Positions 1-13,800 are shown, counted from the stretch's first letter. The stretch: DNA of 29,940 bases from Trichoplax sp. H2 (GCA_003344405.1 NOWV01000383.1:1-29940), one strand, 5' to 3'. Notes: generated by a model not told the origin, from the letters alone. Translations and numbers: made by a program.

Positions 1-1886
1 TATGATATATACGATTTATTATATTTATAATGGTGAAATAAACTCTTCTTCTAGTTAATGATACTAATCTACAGTAGATTACCGTCAAACAAAACTTCTA
101 TACAAATTATAAGCAAAATAACCTGTAAGAGTATTTTATAAGATAATAGAAAAATATTATCAAATTACCTGAGTTGAATTTAGTATGACATAAACATAAG
201 ACATAACAATAGTAGCTCCTGAGATAGGAATCATTCCTAATATCCATGTCAATCCTAGCAGTGGACAAAGAATTGCTGTCGCTTTAACCATAGATCTGTT
301 GTTTATGATAATTGCGAAAAGAAGCAATTTTAAATCTGAAGAAATGTTAACCGATTATAGAAGTGCTTGTGCTAGTAAACAATTAATATTATAATGCAAC
401 GCATTTCATAAAAATTTTCAATGCTAACTATAAGTAGACATTAGGCAATGTGGGAGAAATATTCTTACTTGATTCCAGCAAAATTTTCTATATTTTTTTG
501 ATGGACAAGCACAGTAGTAGAAGTAACTGTAATTTTGATAACTGCAACCATGATAATAGCGTTAATCTAAAATGAATTAAATTTATCAGTGGTACGATTA
601 TAAAAGAATGCTATCAACTATCACAATAGTTTGTTTTGTATTATAGCATAAATATGAAAGTTGACGTCATGGCGTATAATCTGTGATTGCTTTCCAAACA
701 TTCATGACTTGTATGAATTCTAATGTTCATCATAACGCCAAAATGGCCATAAATCGTACTTTAAGAGTATATATTTAAATACACTATAATTTTATAGATG
801 TTGCTATTTGATATACGCGCGCGTACCGTATTATGGTAATTGTAAAAGTAACCTAAAAGCCTTATTTACCAACTCCACGTTACAATATATATTAATTACG
901 ACATTTCAAATATCTGCTAGTCGTTAGATGTAAAACTATTTTATTACTCGTTACTGTAGCTTAAGGACCAAATTTTCCCGATATTATGACTTACTGAGAT
1001 TATAGCAATAACAGGACCCACGAAGGCCCAAATTAGCCCATCTTTGGTAGACAGCCAACATCTACAAAAGGTAATCTTATTAAATTAAATTATTCTCAGC
1101 TGCATTAAATATGCTGCTATAGCCATTCATTAAGGCTATGCAACTGCATTTCATATCTGTAATTACTCTCTATTGAAAAACTTAGGTAATCAGCTAGAAA
1201 TTCACCTAGTATCGTGAATACTTACCTTTCATCACCTCCATAGCCATCAAATCTTATTAATACAGAGAAAACTACAACAACTAATGGCATTCCTGTGACA
1301 AAATATACGAAAAATATAAAAGTGCGATTTATATCAGTAAACGATATCAAGAGTGAGACCTTCATATGAAAAAGAAAAAATAAAAGGCAGTAATTATTTT
1401 ACATTGCGAAAACGGAATGATAAATTTTTCGATTGACAATAATAAATCTTAGATTTCATTAATAAGCTAGTAACTTAGGTAAACTAAACTTACCCCAACC
1501 AACAATATAGTAGTAATGGCTTCTAGTTTTCTGATTAAATACCGCAATTATCATGAAATATAAATGTACGCCTTCTACCAGCATCCATGAAAACGAAGCG
1601 AAACAAAAGAAATGCAGGCAAATCGCAGCAATCTTACAAAATATCTGCGTACGAATTTGAGGATAATATCGCTTTAATTAGGAAGCTTTTACGTTATTCT
1701 GTGATCACCTGGCTAAGATATATATAGAACAAGTAAGGTAAAATACGTATTGACGATACTTACTGGATTTATATTGGCGTTGGGACTAGCAACCAAGCAT
1801 ATTTGACTTAGCAAAATAGCTACTAAAAGGTTTTTATGAATAGTAAATCTTCCGCTATTTAGTCTACAAAATATTATAACAGCTCG
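1..1886. repeat. Long near-identical direct repeat, left copy
   Basis: This stretch matches 28053-29940 almost base for base, through both exons and introns. The offset is 28052 at the left and 28054 further right because of small indels. Both copies keep all 7TM splice sites and reading frames. The left copy starts at window position 1, so its true left limit is not visible. Confidence 0.95.
169..1863 (-). CDS. Adhesion GPCR 7TM domain, TM2 to start of TM7 (contig 1 copy)
   Basis: There are six exons: 1764-1863 (TM2, with [11 protein letters not shown]), 1494-1644 (TM3, with [12 protein letters not shown], then ICL2 and the start of TM4), 1226-1292 (TM4; the split codon gives [11 protein letters not shown]), 995-1061 (ECL2/TM5, with [16 protein letters not shown]), 469-566 (TM5 end and ICL3) and 169-295 (TM6, with [11 protein letters not shown], then TM7 start). 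These are family signatures of class B2 receptors: ECL2 Cys-Trp pairing with a Cys at the top of TM3, GWG-x-P in TM4 and LLGLTW in TM6. The exon at 169-295 ends in phase 0. The two following exons would lie before position 1 and are seen only in the contig 3 copy. For 169-295 the acceptor before 295 is the one that keeps frame; an AG before 335 would shift it. Confidence 0.9.
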
Positions 1887-4800
1887 ATTAAATTAAGATT
1901 ACGAACGACGTCGTGCTAAAATCGGAAGCAGATTGTTGTTCGTAGTAGATAAATACAAAAATAACATAAATCTGTATCATAACTCAAGATTACGACATAG
2001 TTTAAAATCGTAAACCTATATGCTACTAGCTTTTCGTCATGGTGTCACAAACCAACTTCGTGACAAGTATAACGTAAAACAAATCTCTAAATTACTATAG
2101 TCTCCGGGATTCAGTATCCCTACTTACAAGAATTTAGACGCCTTTGATTCTACGTTAAAACAACTATACAATTGAGAACTGCTTTANNNNNNNNNNNNNN
2201 NNNNNNCGTATTGACGATACTTACTGGATTTATATTGGCGTTGGGACTAGCAACCAAGCATATTTGACTTAGCAAAATAGCTAGTAAAAGGTTTTTATGA
2301 ATAGTAAATCTTCCGCTATTTAGCCTACAAAATATTATAACAGCTCGATTAAATTAAGATTACGAACGACGTCGTGCTAAATTCGGAAGCAGATTGTTGT
2401 TCGTAGTAGATAAATACAAAAATAACATAAATCTGAATTATAAATCAAGATTACGAAATAATTTAAAATCGTAAACATATATTCTACTAGCTTTTCGTCA
2501 TGGTACCTTAATAATGTAAAAATCAGCAAAGTTAAGACGATAGAAGCAATTGATATGAATATCGATCTGCAATTAACCGGAACAATAAAAAATGATGCCT
2601 TAGGCAGGTATCTTTTGGCTTAAATAACCTCAACGTACTGTATTCAATTCAAAATAAGGGTTGCTTAATACGTAAGCGATTGGAAAATTACCTAAGTAAC
2701 TTGTAATAAAATTGCAAAGTGGGTTAAATGATTGCATGCACAAGTATAGTTCCCTTTCTCGGCTAATGCTAGCCTGCAGCCATCGCTCAACCAAGAACTA
2801 TGCAACAGAAAGATACAGAACAGATCGTGTAATGACAGTTTACAAGAAGAATCGTTATTAATACCATTAGAATTGTTTTCAATTTTAACAGCTATTTCTA
2901 TATTCATATTATCGATAGTTTCGGAGTTCTGCTCATTTAAATTGGATACTGATATCGCTACTATAGGTGAAAGGAGTGCCTATGTCATATGGTAGGATGA
3001 AAATGCTGCTTGAAATGACCGGCATTATAAATATTATAAACTTTACTTTCAATCAAATGTAATACGGCATTGTAATATCTAGGGTAGCAAGTTACTACCA
3101 TATTTACGGCAAGTTCGAGAATAAGGCTTATTTAACATGTTGTAATAGTACAGTATATCTGTAATGTAACTTATTATTGTGAAAGTAGACTATTAGCTAT
3201 ATTTCAAATTCGGACCGAAACATACAATATTACTGTTATGTGAAATTATTACTTATGAGCATGCCATTTTGCCGTTATTGTAATAGCATTGACCTTGGTT
3301 TAAGCAGTAACTTCTAGGGCAATTTGCTGTATTGCAAATTAAGAATTACAGAAAATTAGTAAAATCAAAATAAAACGGTACTAATCACCTTTATCCTCCA
3401 TAATTAAAGGGCAGTTAGTGTCTTTCATTTAATTAATGATGAATTAAAGTTGTAAAGAAATAGTTTAATAAAAACTAACCTTGGCAGAGTCCATTAGAAG
3501 AATTTCTAGCATACCCAGCAATGCAGTTACATTTATAGCTTCCAATGGTATTGTTGCAAATTTTACTTTGCCCACGGGGAATTAAGTTTTCACATTCATT
3601 GTAATCTTTCCAAGATTAATCATTAATTAATTAGTATTGCAATAATTTACGAAAGAAAATTACTTTCATACCTGAGAGGCTGGATTGAGTAACATTATAA
3701 TTTCCAATTCTTACAACGCTACCAGCTACTGTATTTAGCTGCACTACAGTAATATTGGAAGTAGCTCTTAAAATTAAGATATAGTGGCAAGAAGTCATTC
3801 CATTGATTGTTTGCCTAATAATATAAAATTAACAACATTTTGCTGCTTACTCTTTTAATAAAGGGCGCACATTCAGTTATTTAAGTGAAAGAGGGATTAA
3901 ATTGTAAATTTCATTGACATAATCTTGAATTGCTCTAAGGAAGAAATTATCCCAATCTACTTACGTGAATAATTCTACCACTGAATCTAAATAATTGGCT
4001 CTTGTAAGACTATTTTGATTCATACTCGATGACAGCTAAAAGCAACAAGCAAATTATTAATAAAAGTTTTATTAATAAGAATTAATAATACGGGCATTGG
4101 TTACTACTAAATATATAAAATTTGATAAAAGAACTATTAAAGTAACATTGAAATATTTTTTATTACTTATTTGTTATAGCTTGCCAAGACTATTTAAAGA
4201 ATTTCTTTAATGATTATTATATTATCAAACTATTCAATATTAATTAGAGTATTGGTACACTAGTTCGATAAATGTTATAATGACTGTCTCAAGAAATTAT
4301 CGAAAGACTCGGTATTTATATATTATAACCTTTTAAGTAGAATAATAATGCTAGGAAAACTACGAGAAATAGTGCAAGTATACCATCTAGTTAGTTACGA
4401 TACATCTTTATATGCATATCATTAAGCAAATTAACAAGCAGATGAAAAAACTGGTATGTAGCAATACTCTAACTTCATGTCCTTTAATCGTTTAATTACT
4501 TACTGCCTGCACAACGCTTAGGCTCAAAACTTGGTACTGTAGAGCATTAGAATCAGCCAATTGATTGCTGTAGGGCCTATCTATAGTCATCCTTCCGTTA
4601 TATGCTTGCACTGTTGGGATCAAGCAATAATTAACATTAGTATTGCAAACTTCGTAACTTTAGAATAAAATTAAAGAAAAGTATAGAGTTTTTATTGGAA
4701 GTCTTAAACCTTTGCAATGTTGATCTGTTTGACGAGTTGTATCTTGTAAAGTTATTGTAGTAGAATTGTAGTTGATTCGACATTGGCAATAGTATGATCC

Positions 4801-7800
4801 ATTCGTGTTAATGCATCGAGCTGCATCGCCACAAATATTGACGGTAGAACATTCGTTAATATCTGCAAGGGCATAGATAGGAATAGGAGTAAATTATCAA
4901 GCGTGAGCAAAATTGAAGTGTCCTATCAAATTTTCATGGGTTACAACATCTAGCCGACGAAATAGCTAATGCTCGAAAGCATAACCTACCTTTGCAAGTA
5001 CGATTATCTTGCTGTAACGTATAACCAATTTCACAATCGCATCGATAGCCGCCATCTCCATTCAAGCAAAGCTGATGGCAAAGTGAAGAATTACTGCCAC
5101 AGATGTTAATATCTGCATTCAGCAAGAGAAATAATGATATTGTAAATAAAGTGAGTACATTAGCATGAATAGTACGACTGATTCTAACCATAGCATTTTT
5201 GGCCATCTCCTGTTAGGCTAGATGGACAAGGACCGCAGGTATAGCCCGATGATGGAGCTGGTTTATCCGTGCAAGTTGTTTGTCCGTAGCAAGGGAAGTT
5301 AGAGCATGCATTGAAATCATTCAGACAACGTATCCCAGTATAGGCAGAATTACATTGACACTGGACTCGATTTACTGAACCTTCCTCAATTAATCCAGAT
5401 CTAAATCATTTTGTTATATAATTATGACGCGTGTAATATTGATTTGTTAATTTTACAGTCGCGTAAAAAATGAAAAATGAGCATTAGATATGACAGTTAC
5501 TATTGACTTAAGTTATACCTATAATCACAAGTTCCACCATTTGCACAATAGCACATAATAATCTGTGGTCTCAAAATACTTCTAGCGCCTTTAGAATCAA
5601 CGGCAACAAATTCCATGACAATATTTTGATAGGTTTGTACATTCCAAGTTAGCACATTGGTTTTGTTGTCAAATGATGCCCCAGAAGGTGCATTAACTAG
5701 TGATACTGTCACTGTGTCATTTTCATTTCGGTCGGTAACTTCAATTGATGTTGTAAATATAGTACCAAAGGTGACATTGTAAATTGTGATCCCGGTTATT
5801 TGTGGAGGGAAATTTTCTGTATTAGATATTTGAAAAATATATATCAATGAGGTTATAGTCAGCTTTTTGGATTAAATGATTATCATCCTTAAATGACAGA
5901 CACTAGATTATACCTAATTGTGTAGTTGTTTCTTGGTACTGAGTGGCAACATCTTTTCCACTGACAGCAGCTTGTAAATCTAAGGTTAGTGCAGCATCGT
6001 ATAGGCAAGATATATCATTACCGCAACTTTGTAAAGCTTGTTGGTAAAGTTGTTGATTGGTACCAAATAACTGTTGTATATTTTCTGAAAATATAGGTAC
6101 GAAAGAAGGATCTGTATAATTTGCCGTTCCTATGCCAGAAGGATAGGTAAACAGTGATTCCTGTGGTGTAATTTGATCTATATAATTAAGAGATATTCAA
6201 TTAATAGAAATCATAAATTTAACACCTATTTCGATTGCAAACCAATATTACTGGCATACATCACAAAGGATATTTAAATAATAAGGTTATTCACTTACAA
6301 AGCTGTCCAAACCCGTAATAAATTTCACTCTCTGTAGCATTCGATCTCAAATACGTTCCATTGGGTCTCAAATAATCATCCGAGGGATTACCATTTAAAG
6401 TACCGAGGAGACCGCGTGTATTTCCTTGGATCCAGTTCGGCAAATTCATCGCGACTGTCAGCATTTGACTAAGCATAGCAATTTCCGCTGAAATTCCAGA
6501 AGAAAATGAAACAATTAAAGTACCATTGAGTGATCTCGATATCTGTACGTTTTCAAAAGGCAGAAATTCATTGACAGGTAAATTTCTCAATTTGATTAAT
6601 GTTCGGCTATTAACTAATATATCTATATCGTTCTCGGCCAAATTCATCGTTGCTTGAACCTTATTAGAATCGTTTTGGCTTAATGCAAATGCCGAAAAAA
6701 CCGTAGCTCTAGCCTTTTCTGTTACATTGCGGATAGCTTTCATCGTTCTACCCTGCAAATTAAAGTAATTGCTGTCGATAGTTTGCAAAAGCGTATATTC
6801 ACCAAGCCCGTTGAAGGTGTAGGTTAAGCCATCAACAGTTCTGACATGAGGATCACCCCAAAACCAGGCTCGTCGTGGAGGTCGATACCCTTGGCAATTG
6901 TTACTTGGCCTTTTCTCATAATATAAATTGCATAAATTACTCGCAACACAGCAATATTGATAGGCAGTATCAGATTCCGCTTGCTGAGTTGCATTTCTAA
7001 AGATAAATGTAGCGCCACCTGGATTGCCCAAAAGCAAGGCTCCAAAGCTTAAGATTGCCCTTGAGTAACAACAACGTTGCTTAACCTATCAGATCATAAA
7101 GAATAGGTTAGCTTAAAAATAAAACTACACTAAGTACGTAACTAGAGACGGAGTTACTTGTGGAATAAAAATTAAAATTTTGAGCCAATTTTACTGCACT
7201 CACTCCGTAAAGATTTCCACGTGGAAATGAAAATAATGATGTAGCGCAGAATGAAGTGAAATTAAACACAAATCGCCTGTCTAAGCTAGCTTGTCCAGCT
7301 ATACATGGACAAGGTCGCCTTGCTAGGAAATTAGTGTAATAAGAAGCTGGGGGCTCGTTATTGTACCATTTTCTACACAAATTATCATAATTAATTCCAG
7401 GAGTTTTAGGGTTATCTAATCGATATGCCCATATGGATTGTTGACCATAATTTCCGTTATAACGATCAATTCTTAGCATGGTAGTGCTACCGGAATAGGA
7501 AGTTTCATGGAAATACGGTGCTATACCATAGGAATAGCCACTTCTAGGCCTAGATATACTGACTTTATACCACAACATACCACCAATATCGTATAAGAAC
7601 AATCCAAAGAGGTTTTTGCCGTTAGAAATTAGGACGAGTTGGAATGTATTTGTCTACAAAAGCATGAAAACAATTGATTCGTGTTCATTTTCTTACATAC
7701 GTACATACTGCATTAACTGCTATAATTTCAGCAAGGTAGTAGTTTCATAAGGAATAATACTTATATTTAATCAACAATCATCATCAGTCTTTGGTATCGT

Positions 7801-10800
7801 ACATTACCAGTAAATTACAATCATATATTGTAGAGTAAATAGACTCAATTTATATATATTTGGACGGTAATTCTTAATTTATCTGTTATTTAATTAGGTA
7901 TAAGTCTGTATAAGTAGTCTTTTTAAATATTCAGAACATCTTTTAACAGTATAAATGTTAACGAGATGAAAATTAAATCAATAAGACAATAGAATGCTAT
8001 ACTTTCAAATTTCTAGCAGTCCAATCTGGTGTACCGCAATTCGATTCTAAATTTCTGTATACTAAGAGCCATCATGTATAGCTTTCTATACAAACACTTT
8101 AGTATATTTAGTTTACCATCAGCTTACCGTTCGCAGATTAACATAGTATGAATTAGGTGAAGGTAAGAGATCTTGCCATGTAATAACGATAACATGTGTA
8201 GGGACGAAACCATTTATACTTTGATTGAAAACGCCGTACTGAGTGTCACTAGGATTATTTTGCATGTAATTCTGAAAGTTGGCTACATCCAGTTTTGCCC
8301 TTCTTAATATACCTTGAGCTGTGGTAGAATTATCACTTGTATCATATTCATGCATCAATATCCCGGATGATGTATATCCTCGTGCATCGGCATCTGCGAA
8401 GAAAGGTGCTATAATAGATATGTTGGTAGGTGCGGGGAAAGGTCGAGGATAGGCTGTTTGGTATCTGGTACCAATACTGACATATCCGTTAATTGAAACC
8501 TGAAAATTCAAATTGCTTTTAGTATCAGTATTTAGTAGAAAAAATAGTTATTATAGCTATAGCAATCAAATGAATATCGCTAGCTATTTACTGATATTAC
8601 AGTATCTTTGATATTTAATAATTTTAGGTATTAGAATATGTAGCAAGTGCGTACATATAAGTCCCTATGGAATGCCTGCATATAGTAAATATCTGTCTGC
8701 AGTGTCAGTTTATAAATTCCATCATCCGAATTGCCAAAGAACGAGTCTCCAAGATTAATACCATGTGGATATAAATGTGGAGCTGTAGAAAGTCATTTGA
8801 AGATATAGCTATCACGTTAAATGTCACTTTAAACATTATTATTATGGTCAACTTTACTACTATCTACGAGAATCTCTTCCTTCTATTATTAAATCGCTTT
8901 AATCAATCGGGCTAGAGCATTTAGGAGGGCAAAATTTTGTTTGTAATATATCACTAAATTTTATAAACCTCTGCAATATGTTCCATTTCCAATAAAGCCA
9001 TCTTTACAGGTGCAAGAATAAGAGCCCATCAAATTGGTACATACAGCATCAGGAGAACAGAAACCACCAACTTTGCATTCATCAATGTCTGTAGAAAAAC
9101 CAGCCATCAGTTGCTCATTGCTATAACACCTAACGTCTATTATTAAACAGCACGCAATGATAGGAACATAGTATCTAACCTGTGCCACATAAATTGCCTG
9201 TCCATCCGCTATTGCAAGTACATGAATACTGCCCAACTAAATTGTTACATACTCCATTGACACATGGGCCAGATAGACATTCATCAATATCTTTAAATTA
9301 TAAGAACTAGTCGTTATCAAATTGTCCATTAAATGCTGGCCGCTAAGTATACAGATAGAACTACTTAACATTAACTTATTTGGATAAAGCCTTCTTAGTT
9401 ATAGAGAATTTAAGCCACGTATAAATACGATAATTTAAGAATGAACAACTCATTAATTTTGAGAGCTATAGTACGTGAAAGATATAAATCCTAAATCTTT
9501 GTAAAGCTAAATACACATAAATGTAGTATAAATAATCTATTTTTACACCCTACAGTTATGGTACCATTTGCATGGAATCATAGGAATACCTGTATTACAT
9601 TGCTTGCCAGTATATCCCGAAGGGCAAATACACCTATATCCAATGGTATTATCGTTCAAGCAAAATCCACGGATACATGGATTAGAGTCACATCCCGATG
9701 AAACTGATTAAAACATTCAAGCATCAAATTTAGTTTTATTAAAGCACGATATTGATAATGCTCAGTTCCGACACGCTAACTAGATTAAACTACTGACTTA
9801 CTATCACAAGAATCTCCACTCCATCGATCTTCACAGCTACAGTTATATTTATTGACCAAATTATTACAAGTTCCATGATTACACGGACTACTTACACATT
9901 CATTAATATCTGAAAGGGATAGATCGGAATAATTGTCTTATGGCAACTAATTTTGATTGACTATGATTAATTTATAATAACTAATCTAGAAGAATTTACC
10001 TGTTTCACACTGAATGCCAGTGAAACCAACTGTACAGTTACATGTATAGCCATCTGTCATATCTGTACACTGTCCATTTAAGCAAGGATTGGATGTACAT
10101 CCAATGGAATCTGAAAGATAAAAATTGATTGATTTCAATTGCACATGATGAAATAAAAATGTTTTTTTAAGATATAGTTATTTTAAGGTTAAAAGTTTAT
10201 TTCTGTAACCATTGTAGATAGCAATAAAGCATTAGTTAATAAACTATATTTAGGGTTTCAGCCTCAAAATACCAACATTGATTTCTATAATTACTAACTA
10301 TTGCAAAGTCTTCCTTTCCATCCATTTGTACAAGAGCAGTTAAACATGTTAACTAGATTGTTACAGCTTCCATGGACGCAAAGATTTGGTAGGCATTCAT
10401 TGATATCTAATGATCATGAAATCATCGTTGTTATAGCTATTATCTAACAGTATATCAGATATGTATCATTAATTACCATATAAAATTATAATTTTATCGT
10501 AAATATAGTTGACATTCGTAATTAATTAGCCGCTAAAAAGGTCAAAAAAGTATAATATTAAGTATACCTTCAGCGCAATTTATACCAGTGTAGCCCGGTG
10601 TGCATTCGCATGAATATGCGTTTAATAAATTCTTGCAAGTACCATAAGCGCATGGATTAGAGTAACAAGGCACCGAAGCTGAACGAGTTCAAATAAAATA
10701 GTAATTAGTTACCTCAAACATTTATAAGGAATTAGAGCTATCAATTACCATTGCATAATCTTCCCTTCCAGCCTGGATTACAAGAACAATTAAATGATCC

Positions 10801-13800
10801 AGCTAAGTTTTTGCAGTTGCCCTGAACACATGGTGAGTTTAAACATTCATCGATATCTAAAGAGACCAAAAAGATTTATTAAAATGAATTCGGTTTATAA
10901 ATTGTAATTAAGATTTAATATTAATGAAATCTCTTCAACACCTGATTGACACTGAACTCCGGTATATCCTCGATCACAGACACATTGGAATCCGTCATAC
11001 TCATCGAAGCATTTCCCAAACATACACGGAGCAGAATAACATGAATTTGGATCTAATTACCGAAATCGTAGAAATATTAAATCAAAACATACATAATAGC
11101 GTATCATTGACAACAAAATTAGTAGATTCGCAGTACCCAATTCAATACTGTATGGAGCTGACAAATATGCTCTAATAAAGGCTATAATCAATTCTAATTT
11201 AGCATATGTTGTATCATTTCACTACAATTCTAGAATTTGATTTGCTGTAATCAATATCAAAATGTGATCTTTCAAGTAATTGGCTTAGACAAGCCATTAG
11301 CTATTATTTTAAGTTGAGCGGATAAATGCGATACCGATTTCTTTCTGCTTGGCATATTCTATAGGTACCTAACTACCTAGCTATAGCTAAGATAGTTTTA
11401 TAACTTTGTACTATCATGGCTCTTACCGATCGTAATATTGCTGCTCTGAATGATTTCTGGCGGAATTGTTGCTGTACACCAATAGTTGCCACCATTACTA
11501 TTTTTAACTGGGCTCAGTATTAATACTGATCTAACCCGAATATCGCTTACAACTTGATTCAAAATAATGACGTTATTGCCATTATCAGCTTGAAAGATTG
11601 TTCCATCTTTATACCAAGTAATGACGGGCGCCGGTCGACCATAAGCCTCGCATATAAATGCAAGATTAGAACCGCTAAGAGGCATGGAAGAGTTTGCAGT
11701 AATGGAAATATCTTTCACTGGGATTTCTATCAGTAAAATAATAATGCAAATAAATTCGATTAATAAAAAAGTAAATTTTATTAAATTCAGTCAATGAACT
11801 AAATTTTCATATTGAAATCGATGGATTAAAGTTCAAAAATAAATTTTAAATTAATTCAATATTATATCGCACCATCAACGCATCTTTGTCCGTTAAAATA
11901 GCCAATTTTGCATTTGCAGTAATAGCTACTAAAATTTTCAGTGACCATGTTGATACATTCAGCATTATTTGAGCACGGAGAGCTATCGCATGGTAGTTTT
12001 TCTCCTGTTAATTAGATATTCGAGTATATGCATATTCTTAGTCAAAAGAAGATCACGTTGTCAAAGATAATTCGCTGTTATGTTAAAATTGAACTCTTGA
12101 AATACATTTCGATAATACGGGTTACGATCAAGAAACTAATCCAAGTAAAATACCGTACTATCTATCAGAAGAGTGCTATACCTTCCGGAACGTAGTAGCA
12201 AAATAATTGCTCATTGAATGGATGGCCTACGCTAGTACTGCAAATAGAATCACGAAAGTTAACTAAGCCAATCGAATACTATGATCTCTACAAAAATGAT
12301 ATACCTTTGAGTAGTAGGTTGGAACATAGTTGCAGTAGTTGCGGTCATAGTAGTTGCAGCCATAGTCGTTGCAGCACCTGCTGTACCTGACGCAGATCCA
12401 TTAGTAGTATTAGTAGAACTACTAGTTCCATTTTCAGTAGCACCGTCGGTAGATTGGCCAGAAGATGAGGTAGTTGCGGCCATTGGAGTCGTCACTATCC
12501 CTGTAGTAGCAATAGTTACTGGAATAGTTGTAGGCTGATTGGTGGGAATAGTATGATCTAAATAGGTGGGATCCGGGAATAAATATTTATCAGATTGAAA
12601 CAAAATTGGAAGTATTTAGTGAGCAATAGATTATATTGAAGTAAATTTAACTGAATATTACAAACCATAGCCAGTAATTGCACTATAACATTTGAATTGA
12701 ACATCATTTATTCCCGGAAGTATAGAACAATCAGGTCGGATGTTAATTCCGTTAGCACTATAGGGTCGCACGCAATTTGAGGCAAGGAATTTTGTGCAAT
12801 CTTCTCGACAAATTCCATAAAGTACATTGCCCTGGCATACGGGGAAGGCTGAATAACAAATATGTTCCCAAACTTGATTAAAGCAGCTGCCCGTACCGCC
12901 ATTAGCGGATGAAGTCAAGATTTGGGCTTGAGTAACTTGTAGATAGGCTTCAATCTTTTCTTGAGTTAATCCTACTGGAACATAAACTTTTGCTCCAGCT
13001 AAATAATTTTTGCACATTGATCCACGATACATTTCGCATTGTGCACTGTGTAAATAAATACACCGAGAAATATTAAACGTCAATGGAAATAAATTATAAT
13101 TAAAAAAATATCACTTATAATAATAAATGTGACTCTACTAACGTGTAATTTGCTTGTGGCTTGCCTTCGTTACAAGGATACAAGTAGAAATTATAAATTA
13201 AAAGTAAAAATTATCATGTTAAATTTGCATTGCATTTAATTGCTTTAATGTGGTAGATTGTTTTTCAGTAACGTAATGAGTAGTAAATTTCAAATCAGTA
13301 AGTAGGTTTTGAATAGAATATTGACAATCTTAAGAAATTGAAATTAATTTAAATTCTCCTTAGACAACTTAAGCACGATAGTACTGTATCTTACTCACTT
13401 AATATATCACTGTTTAAATATCCCTCTAGCCTAACGCATTGATTGTTATTTGGATTTCTGGAAGGTAGCGAGAAGCAATTTTGACCACCAAGTCCTCCTT
13501 GATAGATTACAGCAGCAGTACATTCAAATGCCACTTGCTCATACAGGGCGCAATCTTCTCGACATAAAGTTTGTACTCCCTGGCTTTGATAACAGGAGCC
13601 ATAGGAGGTCTTGCACAGTGCTGGCAGCATGGACAGTACGCATTTGACAGACATTACACCAGTTGATTGTAAGAGCGTGAAAATAGAACCATACATTGCT
13701 TCAGTTGATGATAGGTTTTGGTAATTTGTTAGATCCACTTGTGAGCCATTTAAGTATTGAGCGCAGTGACCAGTCGATGAACGGAAAGTAGCGCAAGTTA

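Noticed and set aside
296-335. Longer version of the TM6 exon starting at 335
   Set aside because: The frame is open but the phase does not match the donor at 469; starting at 295 restores phase and removes the extra residues from ICL3.
1293-1365. Longer TM4 exon including [10 protein letters not shown]
   Set aside because: Hydrophobic and open, but splicing at 1292 recreates the conserved GWG-x-P motif across the junction, so the extra part is intron.
8969-11052. CRISPR-like regularly spaced repeats
   Set aside because: The regular spacing comes from EGF-coding exons separated by introns; repeats are similar at protein level only.
10924-11175. 83-codon open frame on the plus strand
   Set aside because: It overlaps the EGF exon 10942-11052 in antisense and has no domain pattern; it is a shadow of the minus-strand gene.
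13450-13647. 65-codon plus-strand open frame
   Set aside because: Antisense shadow of the third Frizzled CRD exon.
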